DNA of 64,000 bases, taken from Varroa destructor (taxonomy: Eukaryota; Arthropoda; Arachnida; Mesostigmata; Varroidae). The DNA is taken from positions 64,534,179-64,598,178 of the forward strand of contig NW_019211454.1 of assembly GCF_002443255.2 (NCBI RefSeq). Reading direction: 5' to 3'. The position numbers and the translations under genes are program-made. Under the pieces are notes generated by a model. The model was not told the origin of the DNA. It worked only from the letters and a program-made list of their open reading frames with translations, and searched no databases. Below, one piece after another: positions 1 through 12,594 of this stretch (its first letter is position 1; every line of letters starts with the position of its first letter).

Positions 1-1030
1 AGCCGCAGGTGTTAAGAGAACATAACACTCCAATGATGATTACACACGCCAACATAACTTCATTAATGCAAAAAGCGCTAGAGAAGACGGGAACGTTGAT
101 GTTATAGTTTGTCGGCCCCGCCCTACCTTTTGGAAAGCCCATAAGGCCAAAACTGCTCAGGTGATAAGTAAAAAAGAGACGGATTATATAAAAAAGGAGT
201 TGCAAGAGTGACGTCCTGCTTATTCACAGTTGAGGGGTTTGGGCTGGACGATCCTATTGCCATCTGATATAGAGGAAAAGCATTGCTTTAAGGTGTCAGC
301 ATAATCCACAGTTTAACCATCACTGTCACAGTTCTGCACTGTCGGCTTGTAGCAGCATTTTGGTATAACAAAACAGGCTGTGAAGATACTCCGCTTTACA
401 GAATGGCTCTTGGCATTCGAGGCCTTACGATGCCTAGAACCAAGGAGCACCAAGAGCTATGGGGAGACCAGTTATATACAAAGAATGCATTTTGTGAACA
501 ACAACAGTTGGTTTCCTATATGTTTTTCGAAGTCTATAGCTATATCTTCCTAAGCAACGTCTTATATATCGCGTAGTTGCCATTTATGAACATTTATAGG
601 ATTTTAATTGATAGGAGAGTTCATGCAAATGTATAGACCTTTCGTAACTCAACTATTAAAGCCATACTACGATACAGTTCCTTGCCCAGAAATTAAACTG
701 TTGTTTTTTTATCTTAGCTTGATTGAGTTCTCACTGACAATCGATATATCGTTAATTCTAACTTCGTACTATGTTGTCAGATTCCATTTGATTTGTATGA
801 AATCCGAAGTATTTGCTTGTAACGGAATTCTGGTTTATTTCCGTGCAGTCGCTTATATCAACTCTTTCACGGACCAATACGTCTGAGAGTCGCGTCCGTT
901 TCACCTAACAGAATGTTTGAGAGATAGCCCATAATTTTACCTTACACTGCCCATGCTTCAACGATCCACGTTTTTTACCCACGAGAAACTAGAAAAGGAA
1001 TTCAGTTAAATGGTGGGGCAGATAAACTCA
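1..1030. other. AT-rich stretch, no gene seen
   Basis: I see no recognisable gene, RNA or repeat here. The open frames present are short and mostly lack an ATG start, for example a frame from 608 that opens with TTG. Composition is even and AT-rich, as expected of intergenic or intronic DNA. Confidence 0.5.
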
Positions 1031-1760
1031 TGACGTCGATGGGTCTAGCACCTCGATTTCGATGTCAATAGCAAGTATTCAAGGTTCCAAAGAGCCTAGA
1101 AACTGTGCTCGCTCTCCCTTGTCCCTTTCTGTCCGCACTGTTAAACCAGTTTTGTTATTCTGCCCTCTCCTACCCTATCTTTCTACAATACCTTATCATA
1201 TGAACTACTTTGCCGTTCCCACACATGCAGGATGGTGCCAGGCAGCGAGCCTCCTCCGGTTCGCTTAGGGGGTTTCGTATGTGTGCTGGTGGAGACGGTC
1301 GTGGCGGTGCTAGCCAGCTACTATCTCGCGTGACTTCGAAGTGAGATATCCCTTTCCTCGTAACCGTTATTGCTACCTGGAGAATCACGAACATTCGCCG
1401 TTTAGCTGAACCTAACTGGCTCGTTCGTTTTTAAGATAAACCCGATCCTTCCTCGACTACCTCCTTCTCGTTGACAGATCTCCGACAGACCCAAAAGGGG
1501 GCGGTCGTACTTCCTATTGGAGGGAGGGGCAAAAGGGGGAGGTGGAGAGAGCTTTCGAGAGGCCGTTGGGAGGGATTAGATCGATGTGGAGGAAGTTAGA
1601 ATAGGACCTCGAAAGGGAGAGAATGACTGACTATAAGATAAGTAGTGATTCACGGTGTTAGTGAGAAGGCGAGAACACTTGGATAGGTTTATGTGACCCT
1701 GGGGAAAATGTCGCGGAGCGCCATCCTAAATGCGAGCGCTCGGAGCCGCCGGGCAAGTCC
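1031..1760. other. GC-richer island with a purine/G-rich block
   Basis: Composition shifts away from the flanking AT-rich DNA. The + strand becomes strongly purine-rich from about 1495 to 1620, with G-runs at 1497-1501, 1522-1524, 1526-1529 and 1535-1539. No convincing exon is seen: frames here are short and the peptides look unstructured. It could be regulatory DNA, an untranslated exon or an intron segment. Confidence 0.3.
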
Positions 1761-4250
1761 ATGATCAATTTGCGTACGTTTGATATTAAAAAAAACGGTT
1801 CGTTCTAATAGTATAACACTGACGTGACCATCTTCAGTCGAACACAAAATCACTGGCGATGGACAACAATGACGGTCCGCACCATTGTCATGATTTTCAA
1901 GTATGGGGAAAGAGTAGGCAGCAAGGGGCTATCCGACTTCCTCCGTCAGATTTGGATATAGGGTTAAGGTAATAGTCTGATGAGAGCTGGAATGGATGAT
2001 CTTTAAGAGATACCTTGGCGATTCGGGACATTTCAAAAATGATAAACCTTCAGTTGCAACAACGGGAATTAGGAGATAACTTTATACGAACTCAGTGTGT
2101 ATATTAGTGAATTATCGCTAAACATAATCCGTAAGGTGAATGAATGATACTAGTTTTTTTCAATGAAGGTATATGCTAAAGGAGGTTGTTTACTTCGAAA
2201 GAATATGTTCACATGCTTCTCAGTGCTTATTTCCGTAAAGCATTCGAAGCTTAATATCGCGATCATACCGAAGTGTACATCAAAGGCACATAGATTTAAC
2301 TTCCCGTCGGTTTTTTCATTGAAGTCCCAATAGCGTTTATATACTTTCGTCATCTAAGTTCTTGGTTATTTGTGTACTTAGTTCATTCAGATATTCACTT
2401 GTTTGCGGATAAGGTCGTGAGACTCTAATAAAAACTTGTTTCTTTTTTAGGCTAGAAAATCATGTTTACTTCTAGTTCATTAATACAACCTTAGTTTTGT
2501 TTTGTTAACACTCTATGCTTCAATTCAAAGAAGCCTTTTTGTGTAAGAAAAATTATCGTCTTTTGAAGCTTGCCCCAACATCTCTTCTATTTCTTTAAAG
2601 TTACTTCGCTCACATTTGAATATGTTGTTCAATAACAGAAGTGTCAATATAGTTGACTTGTTAGAAAACAATAAGAATTTAAGAGTAATTCATCCACTTA
2701 ATTAATTTTGCCACTGAAGCTATCTCGACCATTTTTATGGTTCTTATATTTTATTATATGGATATATATTATATACATTATGTGGATGTCGAAGGGCCTT
2801 TTAAACTCTTCAGCTATTCAGTTTGGATTTAATAAGCCAAAGATTTAGTTTAAACTCTTAACATCATCTTAAATATATCAGTTCGGAAACTACAGTGCCT
2901 CAAAAAGAAAAATCTGTCCCGTGTTGTCATTTTACAAACGTATTATTTATTTAAATCTCCCTCAAGTGTATTCGGAGATACATTTCGCCTATGGGGCGTA
3001 TGGGTATAATAAGATGTCGTTTTTTTATTTATTAAATTATGTTTATTATCAGAGGCTTTCTCAGATGAAACCTCCAGAAGCCACTGTTTAAACGTGTTCA
3101 AGATGCGTCAAAAATCCTATGCTACAACGACGTTTCCGCTGTCATAGAGCCGATATCCGATGAGTCCAATTTTGCAATTCGGATATGCTGGTCGGATGTG
3201 CTGTGAATAGTACATACCAAAACATACCGAAAATTACACTAAAAGAAAAACACCGCAAACTCTAGTTACTATCAAGCTTTCTCAGAAATGACAAATATGT
3301 TCATTGGTCTATTCTAAGACAGTAGCCTTAGGCGAACAGCAACCGTAAAAGAAAGAGCGGGTATATAGATACGTATATATAGATACTTAAACCCAAAACC
3401 TTACATATGATAGAGGTGTTACTTCTGACGGTTCTATTTATTAAATGTAACCACCAGCCACTGCTATGTTATTTTCAGGCGGTGACCTAAATCGCTAAAT
3501 GGTTATTTGAAAACTATTTCTTCGTTAATCGAAGACAGCTCTTTAATGGTAACCCTCCATCAAGCGATATGGGAAGTTTTAAGGATGTTAAAAGGTCGCC
3601 CAGATACGATATAAGTAAAACTTTTCAACGGAAATTAATTTTGGGCAAATAACAGGATAAATGTGAAGGCCTAAAACGGCAAGAAAATCCCAAGAGGTAA
3701 AAAAGACCCAAGAGGTCTCAAAAAGTTTCACTATTGGAGCCTATTTAAGCTGCGCTGAAAGTTATGTTCTCTAAAACGGTGATTAATTTCTCTATGAAAT
3801 GTCTATGTATATCAGAAATGGTATTTTAGACAATTTTGATGAATTTTTGAAATTCTAGTGAGGATACTTTGCTTTCTCTGAAGCCGCACAACGCTGACCG
3901 TCAATTTCAGTTTAACAAGGAAACTTTAGATCTCGGTAAGGGGAGACATCGGTTAATAGCTGATTTTCGCTCAAATTCCAAAAATGACGCGGTATTCTGC
4001 ACTATCATGAGCTAGCTTTTTTGTTTCGGGAAACACTGGCTTCTTTCTGGTACTAAGAAAAACGGGTAATAAAGAATGCCCGCTACAGCAAACAGCCAGC
4101 CAAAGCTTGTCCAAATTTCAATCAATATGTAAATTTGCATATACATGCTCATCACGGTAGTTATCTCTGCTTATGATAGTTTCTCACTTTCTATACTTGG
4201 AATAACCATTTCAAAAAACGCAAAAAAATAGTTGTGTAACGTCTTACAGT
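1761..4250. other. AT-rich stretch, no gene seen
   Basis: Nothing codes convincingly here. A short imperfect tandem repeat of a GTATATAGATAC-like unit occurs near 3360-3388, and several TA-rich runs lie near 2740-2785. The rest reads as unremarkable AT-rich DNA. Confidence 0.5.
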
Positions 4251-4560
4251 TTGCGGTGCTACGAAGCACTTCTGGGTGAAAGTCTCCCGATTTTAAATAC
4301 GTAGCGCTAGATGAAGCGACAATGGTCGGCGTTCTAGTTGTCGTTTCCAAAGCCGTATTACAAACGAAGTCGAATAGATGTGAAACGAAGCGAAGCGACG
4401 CAACGCGAGAAGCAGGGGAGGAAACGGAAATTGAATGCGGAGTTTGCGGAAATGGGCCACACGTACGGACATAACTAACACACGGCGACAGACGTTGCTG
4501 CCGCGCTGAGCCGAAGAATGTACTTCAGTGGAGCGGGATTTAACTTGCAATAGTTGAGAG
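4251..4560. other. Small GC-richer island
   Basis: This short patch has CpG-containing, GAAGCGACG-like words and an 85-codon - strand frame (4293-4550). That frame opens with TTG rather than ATG and gives a basic, low-complexity peptide. I do not regard it as a gene. An exon fragment or regulatory element cannot be excluded. Confidence 0.25.
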
Positions 4561-6814
4561 CTACAATCGTCTTACAATACGCGTGAACCATCGAAGGATT
4601 TGACATAAGAAGTCCTAGAATCGACGCTGAGGATGTTTCTCGCTCTGAGAAACAAACGATACGGCAGTATCCACGTTATTCTTTGATAATAAAGTTCCCC
4701 CACCATGAAGCCAGTAGTCTGAATAAAACGAGGCTTAAGCGGAGCGATGCGTTAAGTGCTAATTTCCGGCGCAAACACTATGACATCTGATAACCGTTTG
4801 GTGGCATCCAGGCCTAAAGACGCAAAGACTCCGTGGTGCAGACGACGATCAATCAGCAAACTCTACTAGCTTAGATAGGTGACAAGGAATACAATTGTTC
4901 TTCCTGAGTCCCAAAGCCAGTTGTTGCCTCAGGTTTAAGTAAGTTGAGTAGATTTCTGATTATATACACTCTGTATGGAACAGCACCACTTGTTGCAGAG
5001 TTCAATCGACAATCCTACATGATTGGTAGAATAAAGCGTGACGATTACGCCACGAGTCAATATTTCTTATACACGAGACTACTACGTTTCGTACGTACTT
5101 CTTATAAATCAATTTCTCTCAGTAAATAAAAAGTGTCTCGAATAGATACGTAGTTTTGCAAATTATCTTCATACATGACCTGTCAGATTAAAGGTGGGTG
5201 CTAATAAGAAGCCCGCATTTTTACATTAATGAGGCGTTTCACACTGATGATAATAATCTTCCCAACAAAATCGCTTTCGGTTATTGACGACACTGGTATG
5301 GTTATTCCAACATGTTGGATGCCGCTCAGCCAACGTAGTGTTTGCGTCGCAGTCTTGTACTTCGAAGATCGTCCTCTGTGATCAACTTCACGGAATCCTA
5401 GTTGATTCAACGCCGCCTTGTCGATATTAGTGGAAGCTAACTGGAAAGCTGTCTTTAATGAACAAGCTGCTGAGCACCACTAAGGTTTGAGGTCTCCATA
5501 AGCAGCTTGCCTTCGTAAGACAATTGCACCTCAAGCCTTCTATTGGGGCTCTGCATGTTTTGTAGTTATTTGAGGTATCTTGGTGCGCTGTTTGTGTTAT
5601 CATTGATAGCCACGGCAGGCGGAAGGCCAAGCAATCGTGCCGTTATGCACAGCGTGTGAAAGGCTCACAGGTTTATCGACGTGATTGGTTAACTAACTGT
5701 ATGTGTATATACAGCAGGGTTGTTTAGGCCTAGAAATCAGGTGTTTAATACTTTTTGTTTCAACGAGCATTACTTATCATAAGGGGTTGTGTCGCTTTGT
5801 TCGGTGTACCAGCTTTGGCTATAAGAGAACTATATTAACTACGGAACACTTTTAAGTATTACCAAGCACGTGTACAATGGTCCTTTTATTATCTAATGTA
5901 TATAAATTCCTACTGCGAGGTATGAGTTCAAAAGCTCACTATTTTTCCTTGCGTTGTTTTCACTTGGTTTTTCTAACTTCATTTTGTACTGCATCCTTTT
6001 AACACTGAAGTATTTGTTTCAGATACGTAGATAGTCCTAATGATCTTGACTTGTCTGGCTTAGAGAGGATGATGTGCACTCTCAGTTTCATGCAGTAACA
6101 CTGAGCTATTTTATGTATACGTATTAAATTAGCTATCGAAGACTGTCGGCAAAGTTTCGGATGTCGGGCCAATTTTAATAACTACCGGTTATGGCCATAT
6201 TAAGAGTTCGTCCGTTTGAAATAGCCAGACTGGATGCGAACGTTTTTCGTCATAAAAACTTGTGTAGTATCCTCGTCCTGTTTCTTTTTGTATTTCCCTT
6301 GTCCACATATCTGCGCTTCAAAAGTCGGCAGGGCCACTTAGCGGAAACCAATAGCTTTTAAGCAAATGGAACCAAACGGAATTGCATTGATCAGGACATT
6401 CTCTGGGCGATCAGTACAGCGGCGGCAGGAACAGCGAGACAAGCCATGTTTATTATATCGAAAATGTGAAAGTGGCTGAGAACCTATTATACTTGAGGTA
6501 CAGATGTGCGTTTTACACAGAAAAGCATCCGAAAGCCAGTAATCATACATGTGTCTCCCTAGACCCCATGTTAAGCAGGTGAGGTTGCTTTTAAAAATCG
6601 ATCAATAGAAGTATACTACCACTTCATCCAGGGAACTTTCGCAAATAATAGTGAGCTAAGGAAATGGCAAAATCTTGCGTAGCATTGATATAAATTAGTA
6701 CAATAAATCAATGGAAGAAATATCGATGATTTGGGGGGGCAGAGTAACTTCCAGAAAGAGCTAGCTCTGAATGGCAAACACAGCCTTTACAGCTAGATAA
6801 GCATTAAAACAGAA
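4561..6814. other. AT-rich stretch, no gene seen
   Basis: No tRNA, repeat array or convincing exon. The 60-70-codon frames on both strands are at chance length for this composition, and the longer - strand ones start with non-ATG codons. Confidence 0.45.
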
Positions 6815-7147
6815 ATGTTAGCTTTGATAGTGACTGCAGCGTTACTATCAACGGAAAACTGGCATGTATATTTGATCAAACCTTATAATGACAATTTCTA
6901 CATGATGTTAGTTCGGTCACTGCCGGACGCTCAAGTCGCAGATTTTATCTGCCATTATTACACACCTATTATCGTTATCGATGGCCCGTTTAAGGGAATC
7001 AACGGTGGAACACGTCGTCCTACCTCACCTGTTTTAAGGCATAGAAATCATAAGGACTTTCATCTGGAGAACATAGGGACTAAACCAGTCGCCTTATTTC
7101 GTCTTCAGTCGAAATACGGCGATCACGATGAGGTGAATTGTTATTAA
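6815..7147 (+). CDS. Tentative 110-codon ORF with hydrophobic N-terminus; function unknown
   Basis: This is a complete ATG-to-TAA frame with G at -3 of the start. The first 11 residues (MLALIVTAALL) are hydrophobic and could act as a short signal peptide, although no basic n-region precedes them. The middle has mixed polar and aromatic residues, and the C-terminal third is richer in His, Arg and Asp. It is among the longest ATG-started frames in the window apart from the poly-Ala one. In 64 kb of AT-rich DNA one or two such frames are expected by chance. No domain is recognised, no AATAAA lies close after the stop, and no flanking gene supports it. It may be a small single-exon secreted-protein gene or a chance frame. 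Confidence 0.2.
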   Translation: MLALIVTAALLSTENWHVYLIKPYNDNFYMMLVRSLPDAQVADFICHYYTPIIVIDGPFKGINGGTRRPTSPVLRHRNHKDFHLENIGTKPVALFRLQSKYGDHDEVNCY

Positions 7148-7897
7148 ATAATCGTGCCGCATAGAGTTAATTGCGATTCACGGGGCTATTTGTGAGATCG
7201 TAATATATGCTAGGACCGACCCTTTTCTTTAGGGAACATATGTCGTAATAACAAATCTATTGCGCCCGTAGACATTTATTTAAATCCGAGCCTGTTTAGG
7301 ACTACTTCGAAAATCGCGGACCCTTCGGGTTGTATGGACAATCAATGCTGTAAATAAGTAGTACTGTGAACCGTTTCAAAAGACAGTACGTTAGCGTAAA
7401 CGGTGTAATGCCATATGGAGCAAAGTTAATTAGTACTAATCTTTTGTTAAGATCAGACGAAGTTATATATATTTGGAACATAGTATTATCTAATGAGTGA
7501 TGAATGAAGTGAAAGCTAGTAAAATTATTCGGAATGATCTCTCAGTAAGCTTTTGTGTGCTATAAAAACGCGAGTGTCTTCAGAGTCGAAGTCGAACAAA
7601 GTTAACAATAAGCAAACAAGGGGTGCAAATAAGGTTCGCGGAAAACACTACCTTTAAACATTTATCAATGCGAGGTTTTATAATGAATTGTGCAAAACAG
7701 TATTAGCAACTGAGAGATTTGAAGCGATTGTATAGAAGTGATCACTGAAGGACTCGAATAATGCGATTTAAACATAAGCTCTTGCGACGGCGACAGACAG
7801 ACCCTATTCATTCATACCCACTCTTCAAGCCTGGCTCTTGCTATGATGTATTTAAATGGGATATTGAAAGGCAATGGCTTTTACAGAATACGATAAT
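7148..7897. other. AT-rich stretch, no gene seen
   Basis: I see no coding frame, RNA gene or repeat of note. Confidence 0.45.
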
Positions 7898-7980
7898 CCT
7901 ATGAAGCAGCAATTGGTAACGCGGTTGCCTCCTAATAAAAGGGGCACGTAGTGGCTTAAGTTTGAATCCGGACGTACGAT
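7898..7980 (+). pseudogene. Decayed tRNA-like element, Arg(CCT)-like
   Basis: An A-box-like stretch with GCAATTGGTAACGC (7909-7922) is followed at about the tRNA spacing by a canonical-looking 7-base anticodon loop, CTCCTAA (7929-7935, anticodon CCT). A B-box-like GTTTGAATCC follows at 7960-7969. The anticodon stem is not paired on its 3' side, the interval between loop and B box is about 11 nt longer than in a class I tRNA, and I find no acceptor pairing. It is therefore not a working tRNA. It reads as a tRNA pseudogene or the head of a tRNA-derived short interspersed repeat. Chance resemblance is possible. It resembles the element at 21139-21210. Confidence 0.3.
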
Positions 7981-10560
7981 ACATCATTTCGTGCTGGGAG
8001 CCGCCTCATGAGACACCGAACGGCGGTTCGGGACGGAAGCTCTTTTAATAACAAATAGGTAAAAAGCGATTTATTTTACTGAGGATGCTGTTAATGTTAG
8101 CTAAGAGCAGAAACTGTGCGGAATGCATATGCAACGAAGGTCACTTCTTTGTCGAAAGAAATTTTTTAATGATATTTTTATGAAAAGACAGAAAATAGCC
8201 TAAAAACGTTTTCTTTGTCCTGTTTAGTTAAAAACGCTTTCGCTGACTGACATCTGTGTGTAGCATTTTATAAAAATGATCTCAGGTTGTACGATTTAAC
8301 CATCGGGAAAACCCATTTAAAAAGCACGTTTGGATCCCTATCTAGGTTTGGCCTATATCTTTGAGTATATATATATATATAAATTGACGATATATATATA
8401 TAAATTGACGATAACATATTTTGATGGGTTTATCTAACGTTGCCAGCGCAGGTGTCATTACGCTGGACAGAATAACTATGAAATGTAGAATAATATTTGG
8501 TTCGAAACAAGGCCGAGATGACGGAGTGTGCAAAAGCATCGATGCCTTATAGAATGTCCTACAGAAGGCGGGTGGAACACTTTGCCTGGAATACTGAGAC
8601 GTTGTTCGTCAGATGACATCACATTGGAGATGATGACTATTTCCATGTTTTTATAAAGCGACACGTGATCACATAGCTCACCCTATTACCCAAATTTGAT
8701 GCTGCAACCTTTTAAGTAAAGTGCGCTATCAAGAAGCCCTACGGAGGCAGCTTACCATTTGGCCCCTTGCTGCTATTACATTAGCCTCTTACTTAATATA
8801 TCAAATGGAATCTGGAAGAGGTCCAGTGTGGCGCGCTTTTTTACTCGTTTGTTTGAGAGTCCCAGAGTCCATTTCGTCATATGAGAGTGAATGCGGCGGC
8901 GTGAAGGGGACTGATTTCGACACAATAGACTTCAGAAGAGCGCAATAATAGTTACGTTTCTTAAATGTAGCTATTCTGCATGCGAGCTAATGTTGAGAAT
9001 AAAATTAACTTCAATAGAAGAAGTAAAAAGTCCGCTCTAGTCACCTTGCTTTCAGGGTTCTAATTTCTAGTCAGCTCGGGTATAGGTGTTTGTTCGGATA
9101 ATAGCGACCCGATACTTTGTAGAGATGCCGGCCAAGGATATAATACAAGGATTAATTTATTCCGATTATATTTTGTGCGGCGTAATTAATATGAAAACTA
9201 TTTAGATATTGATCCACGCTACCAACAATTATTAATACAGTGGATCGAAAATTTGAATATCTGCTTCTGCGGGCATCTCCGTACACTCAATCTTGTAGTG
9301 AGCTTCCATCAATGCCTTCGCACCATCTTGGAAAAACCGCGGTCCAGCTTTGCGACATGAAAAACATTTGCTATGATTTTCTCATTACGACATATGGATT
9401 ACGGGGCGCCGTTCATAGAATACTAATAAGAGCCCAAAATTTTTGATTAGCCATCACGCCATGTTTTTAGCTCTCAGTGCCAGCGTAGATGCGAGCACCA
9501 AGAGTACAGCATAAGTGATAAACCAACAAGACTTCAAATATGTGAATACTTAACTGATACACTTGTGTTAGTCTAAGAAGACTAAGCATTGCGCAATAAA
9601 TATATGATATGAAACCACGTTTTTATGGGTCAAGGGTTCCTGGGTTTAACATGACTAAAGCGGCCGTTGGAGCGGAATAAACGGCCTGAAAGTATTTGGG
9701 CTTGCTGGAGGTCATATTACGAAACGTTACTTTTGTCTAAAGCTCACTAGAGCCTCTTACGGCTCCTCGTAGACTGTCGCCGGCCCGATGCACTTCAGTT
9801 CACCAAGCATAATCGGATTCGCTGATCGCTGTTGTGTATGTGTTGATACACTATGTTCTGGCTGTTACTATGATACTTAGAACTATCATCATATCAAACG
9901 ATCGACGCGCTTCTATCCTCGATAGATGGCCTTCGAAGCAGATCAAGCAGTACATCGATGAACCGATGAAGATGCCGATTACGAATCTTGGAAGCCAGGA
10001 ACAGATCAGGCGCTCAAAGAAGGATTGTTGATGGAGACATTAGAGATACATTCGGCTGGGTAAGCGCGAAGAGGATCAATAATGTTATGTCCTTTTGAAA
10101 TAGAGTGTACCAAAAAAGCGTTCGTGGAAGATGTGCAAATAGGGACTTACCCTTTCGGTACAAGGAAAATATAGCACCTGCCAGTCAGCAGCTGTTGTCA
10201 TTTTAGGTGTTGTTTTCGCCTCTGTCTCCCATACTAAAGCGTTTATTACGAATTTAGAAAGATAGCAGCTACCATAGGATCTTCAAAACAACGTCCGTCC
10301 GTTCAATTGTACTATTAGCATTTAGTCTGATTTCTCGAAATCACCTACCTAATTGGTTAGAGGACACGAGTTTTGTTACTGTTATTTTTCTGCTGTTCTA
10401 CTTACTAGAACCTTTTTACCAGAGAATATTTAACCCTACTGATCAAATGGTTGGTTCGCCTTTATAGGGACATTTCTACTTAAGGTGACCTGTAAGCAAA
10501 TTTCTTACTGTTACAGCCTCCAAGGTGCAGTTATCTTAGTAAAGCTATATATACACAAGA
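7981..10560. other. AT-rich stretch, no gene seen
   Basis: Apart from the AT microsatellite duplication at 8366-8412 there is no clear feature. A 75-codon + strand frame at 8721-8948 opens with GTG and gives no recognisable protein. Confidence 0.4.
8366..8412. repeat. Duplicated (TA)n plus spacer unit
   Basis: Two head-to-tail copies of a unit consisting of a (TA)n run followed by AAATTGACGA. The copies differ mainly in TA-run length, which suggests a slippage or unequal-exchange duplication of the microsatellite with its flank. Confidence 0.8.
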
Positions 10561-10660
10561 CAAGGCGACGGGTCTTATCGCACGGGCCAATTTGGCGGCT
10601 GGCTCTACCTAGTGAGAAGTTGTCAAGTATGCGGGCTTACGACGCACCTTCCCTCTTTAC

Positions 10661-10990
10661 TTTACCCTTTTTCTACATCCTTTTTTCTTCTATTTTATAG
10701 TATGCGGACGTACGTCAAGCCATTTGGGTCTTCAAGCGCTGCTGGCGGCAAGCACTTCGCAAACATTCTATTTGGTCACAAATTGCTACTCTCCCTGGAA
10801 GCTGCCCCAGTCGGTCCGCCGCCTGGCGTTCTCATTGTTGTCGACATTTTCTCATTTCTTCCCCGTATTGCGCCTGTTTTTCCCTTCACTCCCTTCTGCC
10901 ATGCTTTTCCAAACCCGAACCCCCGAAGACGCTAGCATCCTCCCCGAAGCACCCTTCTCAACTGCGCTTACCACCAACCAGCAGCACGAG
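10661..10990 (+). other. Tentative internal exon (10701-10990) with acceptor and donor
   Basis: A long pyrimidine tract (about 10645-10694) ends in TTTTATAG at 10693-10700, a good 3' splice-site shape. The next 290 bases contain one frame open for 96 codons (from 10703) up to CACGAG|GTAACC at 10990/10991, a fair 5' splice site. The implied peptide is rich in Ser, Leu, Phe and Pro, and I cannot place it in a family. The whole patch is pyrimidine-biased, so an open frame is easier to get by chance. The frame also runs on past the donor. Exon identity is a weak inference. Confidence 0.18.
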
Positions 10991-11100
10991 GTAACCACTA
11001 CTGTCATCATTTTCTGCCTCGTTTCCTTATTTCCGCTCAAACCTTTCAATTGTTGCTGTAAACGTATATGAGCGCGAGATGCGAATGTAGTTCTTTCCAA

Positions 11101-12408
11101 AGAATTAGTGTGGTATGGCCTGTATACGTTGCGCTGATAAATAATTTATTTGAACGAATAGGTGTATTTTTATGAAGATTATTTTCTTCATCATGCTACC
11201 ATTATAATCGTCGAACAGCTAAAACGGTCGACATTTTTATGAAAATTAATTTTTAAGTGTGGAATCTTCAGTTGGACTTGTCTAAGTAATTCCCGTTCAA
11301 TTGTTTAGTGACAATTGAATTTAAAAACACCTTGAACACCACCATGTCAATGGATGAATTTTCAATGATAAACATTTAATATAATATCTATGATATGGCA
11401 ATAACTAGTCTATCCTGCGATACCTAATATGTGTAAGGTAAGCTGGAACATTATTCCTAAGTATCGAAACCTGCATCCGCTTGTTGAAATTATGTTATTT
11501 GCAAGTCAGTAAGCTAAAGGGTCCGACCGAAGGGTCGAAGGTCCGACCCCGCGAGTTATTTGGCTTAAGGCTGAGGAAATCGCATCCAAGATCTGCTACT
11601 TAGATTTGGCTAAGTGTACGTGTGCTTTGCTTCTACTGCACGATTTATGCAATGAAAAAAAAAGGCCAGTTTCTCTCTTTAGAGTGCACAATATAAACAA
11701 AATCTGAAAGCCTTCAAGAAGACTGAAATACTATTTTCGATGGAGTGCCCATAGAATAGCGCCAAGAAATGCAATAACTTCCATAGAACAATTGAATTGA
11801 TATGAATAGAAACAATAAGATCTTCAATGATAAAACATTTAAAAATAGTTTTTCCAAAATTACTTAAAAATATTTTTAAAGTCTTCGCGGAGTTGACTAG
11901 CTGTATGCGTTTTGAATTTTAAGTTTTAGTACCAAAATTTCTTGTAACAGCCGTAGCGAATTTTGTAGTTATGACCATAACTTCAGACGCAGTCTAACGT
12001 GGATTCATGATAATCCAAATACTTTCTGCCAACAACCTTATATAAAAATATTTTTTTTTTTCAATGAAAATATGCAGTACATAATGCGAATGTGTGTACT
12101 TAATATACAACGCCCAACTCTGATACAGCTCCAACAGGGTACCAAACAAATTCTCCTATTCTAAAAATGTAAATATTTGGGTCACTATTTTTTTCATACA
12201 TTATCGAAGTTATTTAATACTACAATTCGAGCCCATAATTTTCAATATTATTCCAAGATCTATTCTAACTAATGAGAGTTAGATGTTTTGTCGAACTACA
12301 TGATGTACGTTACTGCTCGCACATGATCTTACCGATATCAAATCGAGCTGTTCCTAAGAACAAACATTTTGTAAACATGGCATCAACATTTTCTGCCGTA
12401 TAGTGTCG
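11101..12408. other. AT-rich stretch, no gene seen
   Basis: Very AT-rich with short A and T runs, for example near 12048-12062. A small palindromic GGGTCG/CGACCC motif sits near 11520-11550. No coding or RNA feature is supported. Confidence 0.45.
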
Positions 12409-12594
12409 ATGGCTCAGGAAATAAAACGTTACGATCTTAAAGAACACAACAGTCAAACAACGGGCTGCTTTCGAGGCTTATTTTTGTCTATAGAGGAACC
12501 TACACAGGATGGGAAAAGTTGCCCTTACAAAGAAGAGAAGCGCTTGTCAGGCAGCGTAAAAACTGTTCTACATTATCTCTGCACTCTTGTTTAA
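12409..12594 (+). CDS. Tentative 61-codon ORF, charged small protein; function unknown
   Basis: A complete ATG-to-TAA frame encodes a hydrophilic peptide beginning MAQEIKRYDLKEHNSQ, with Lys/Glu-rich stretches and three cysteines. The start context is weak at -3 (T) but has G at +4. The composition is more protein-like than that of neighbouring frames, but the length is within chance expectation. No promoter, splice site or polyadenylation signal was noticed nearby. No family recognised. Confidence 0.13.
   Translation: MAQEIKRYDLKEHNSQTTGCFRGLFLSIEEPTQDGKSCPYKEEKRLSGSVKTVLHYLCTLV

Noticed and set aside
6335..6362. About 24-base similarity between 6337-6361 and 33626-33649 (GCGGAAACCAATAGCTTT versus ACGGAAATCAATAGCTTT)
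   Set aside because: Over a 64 kb self-comparison about one match of this quality is expected by chance, and the similarity does not extend.
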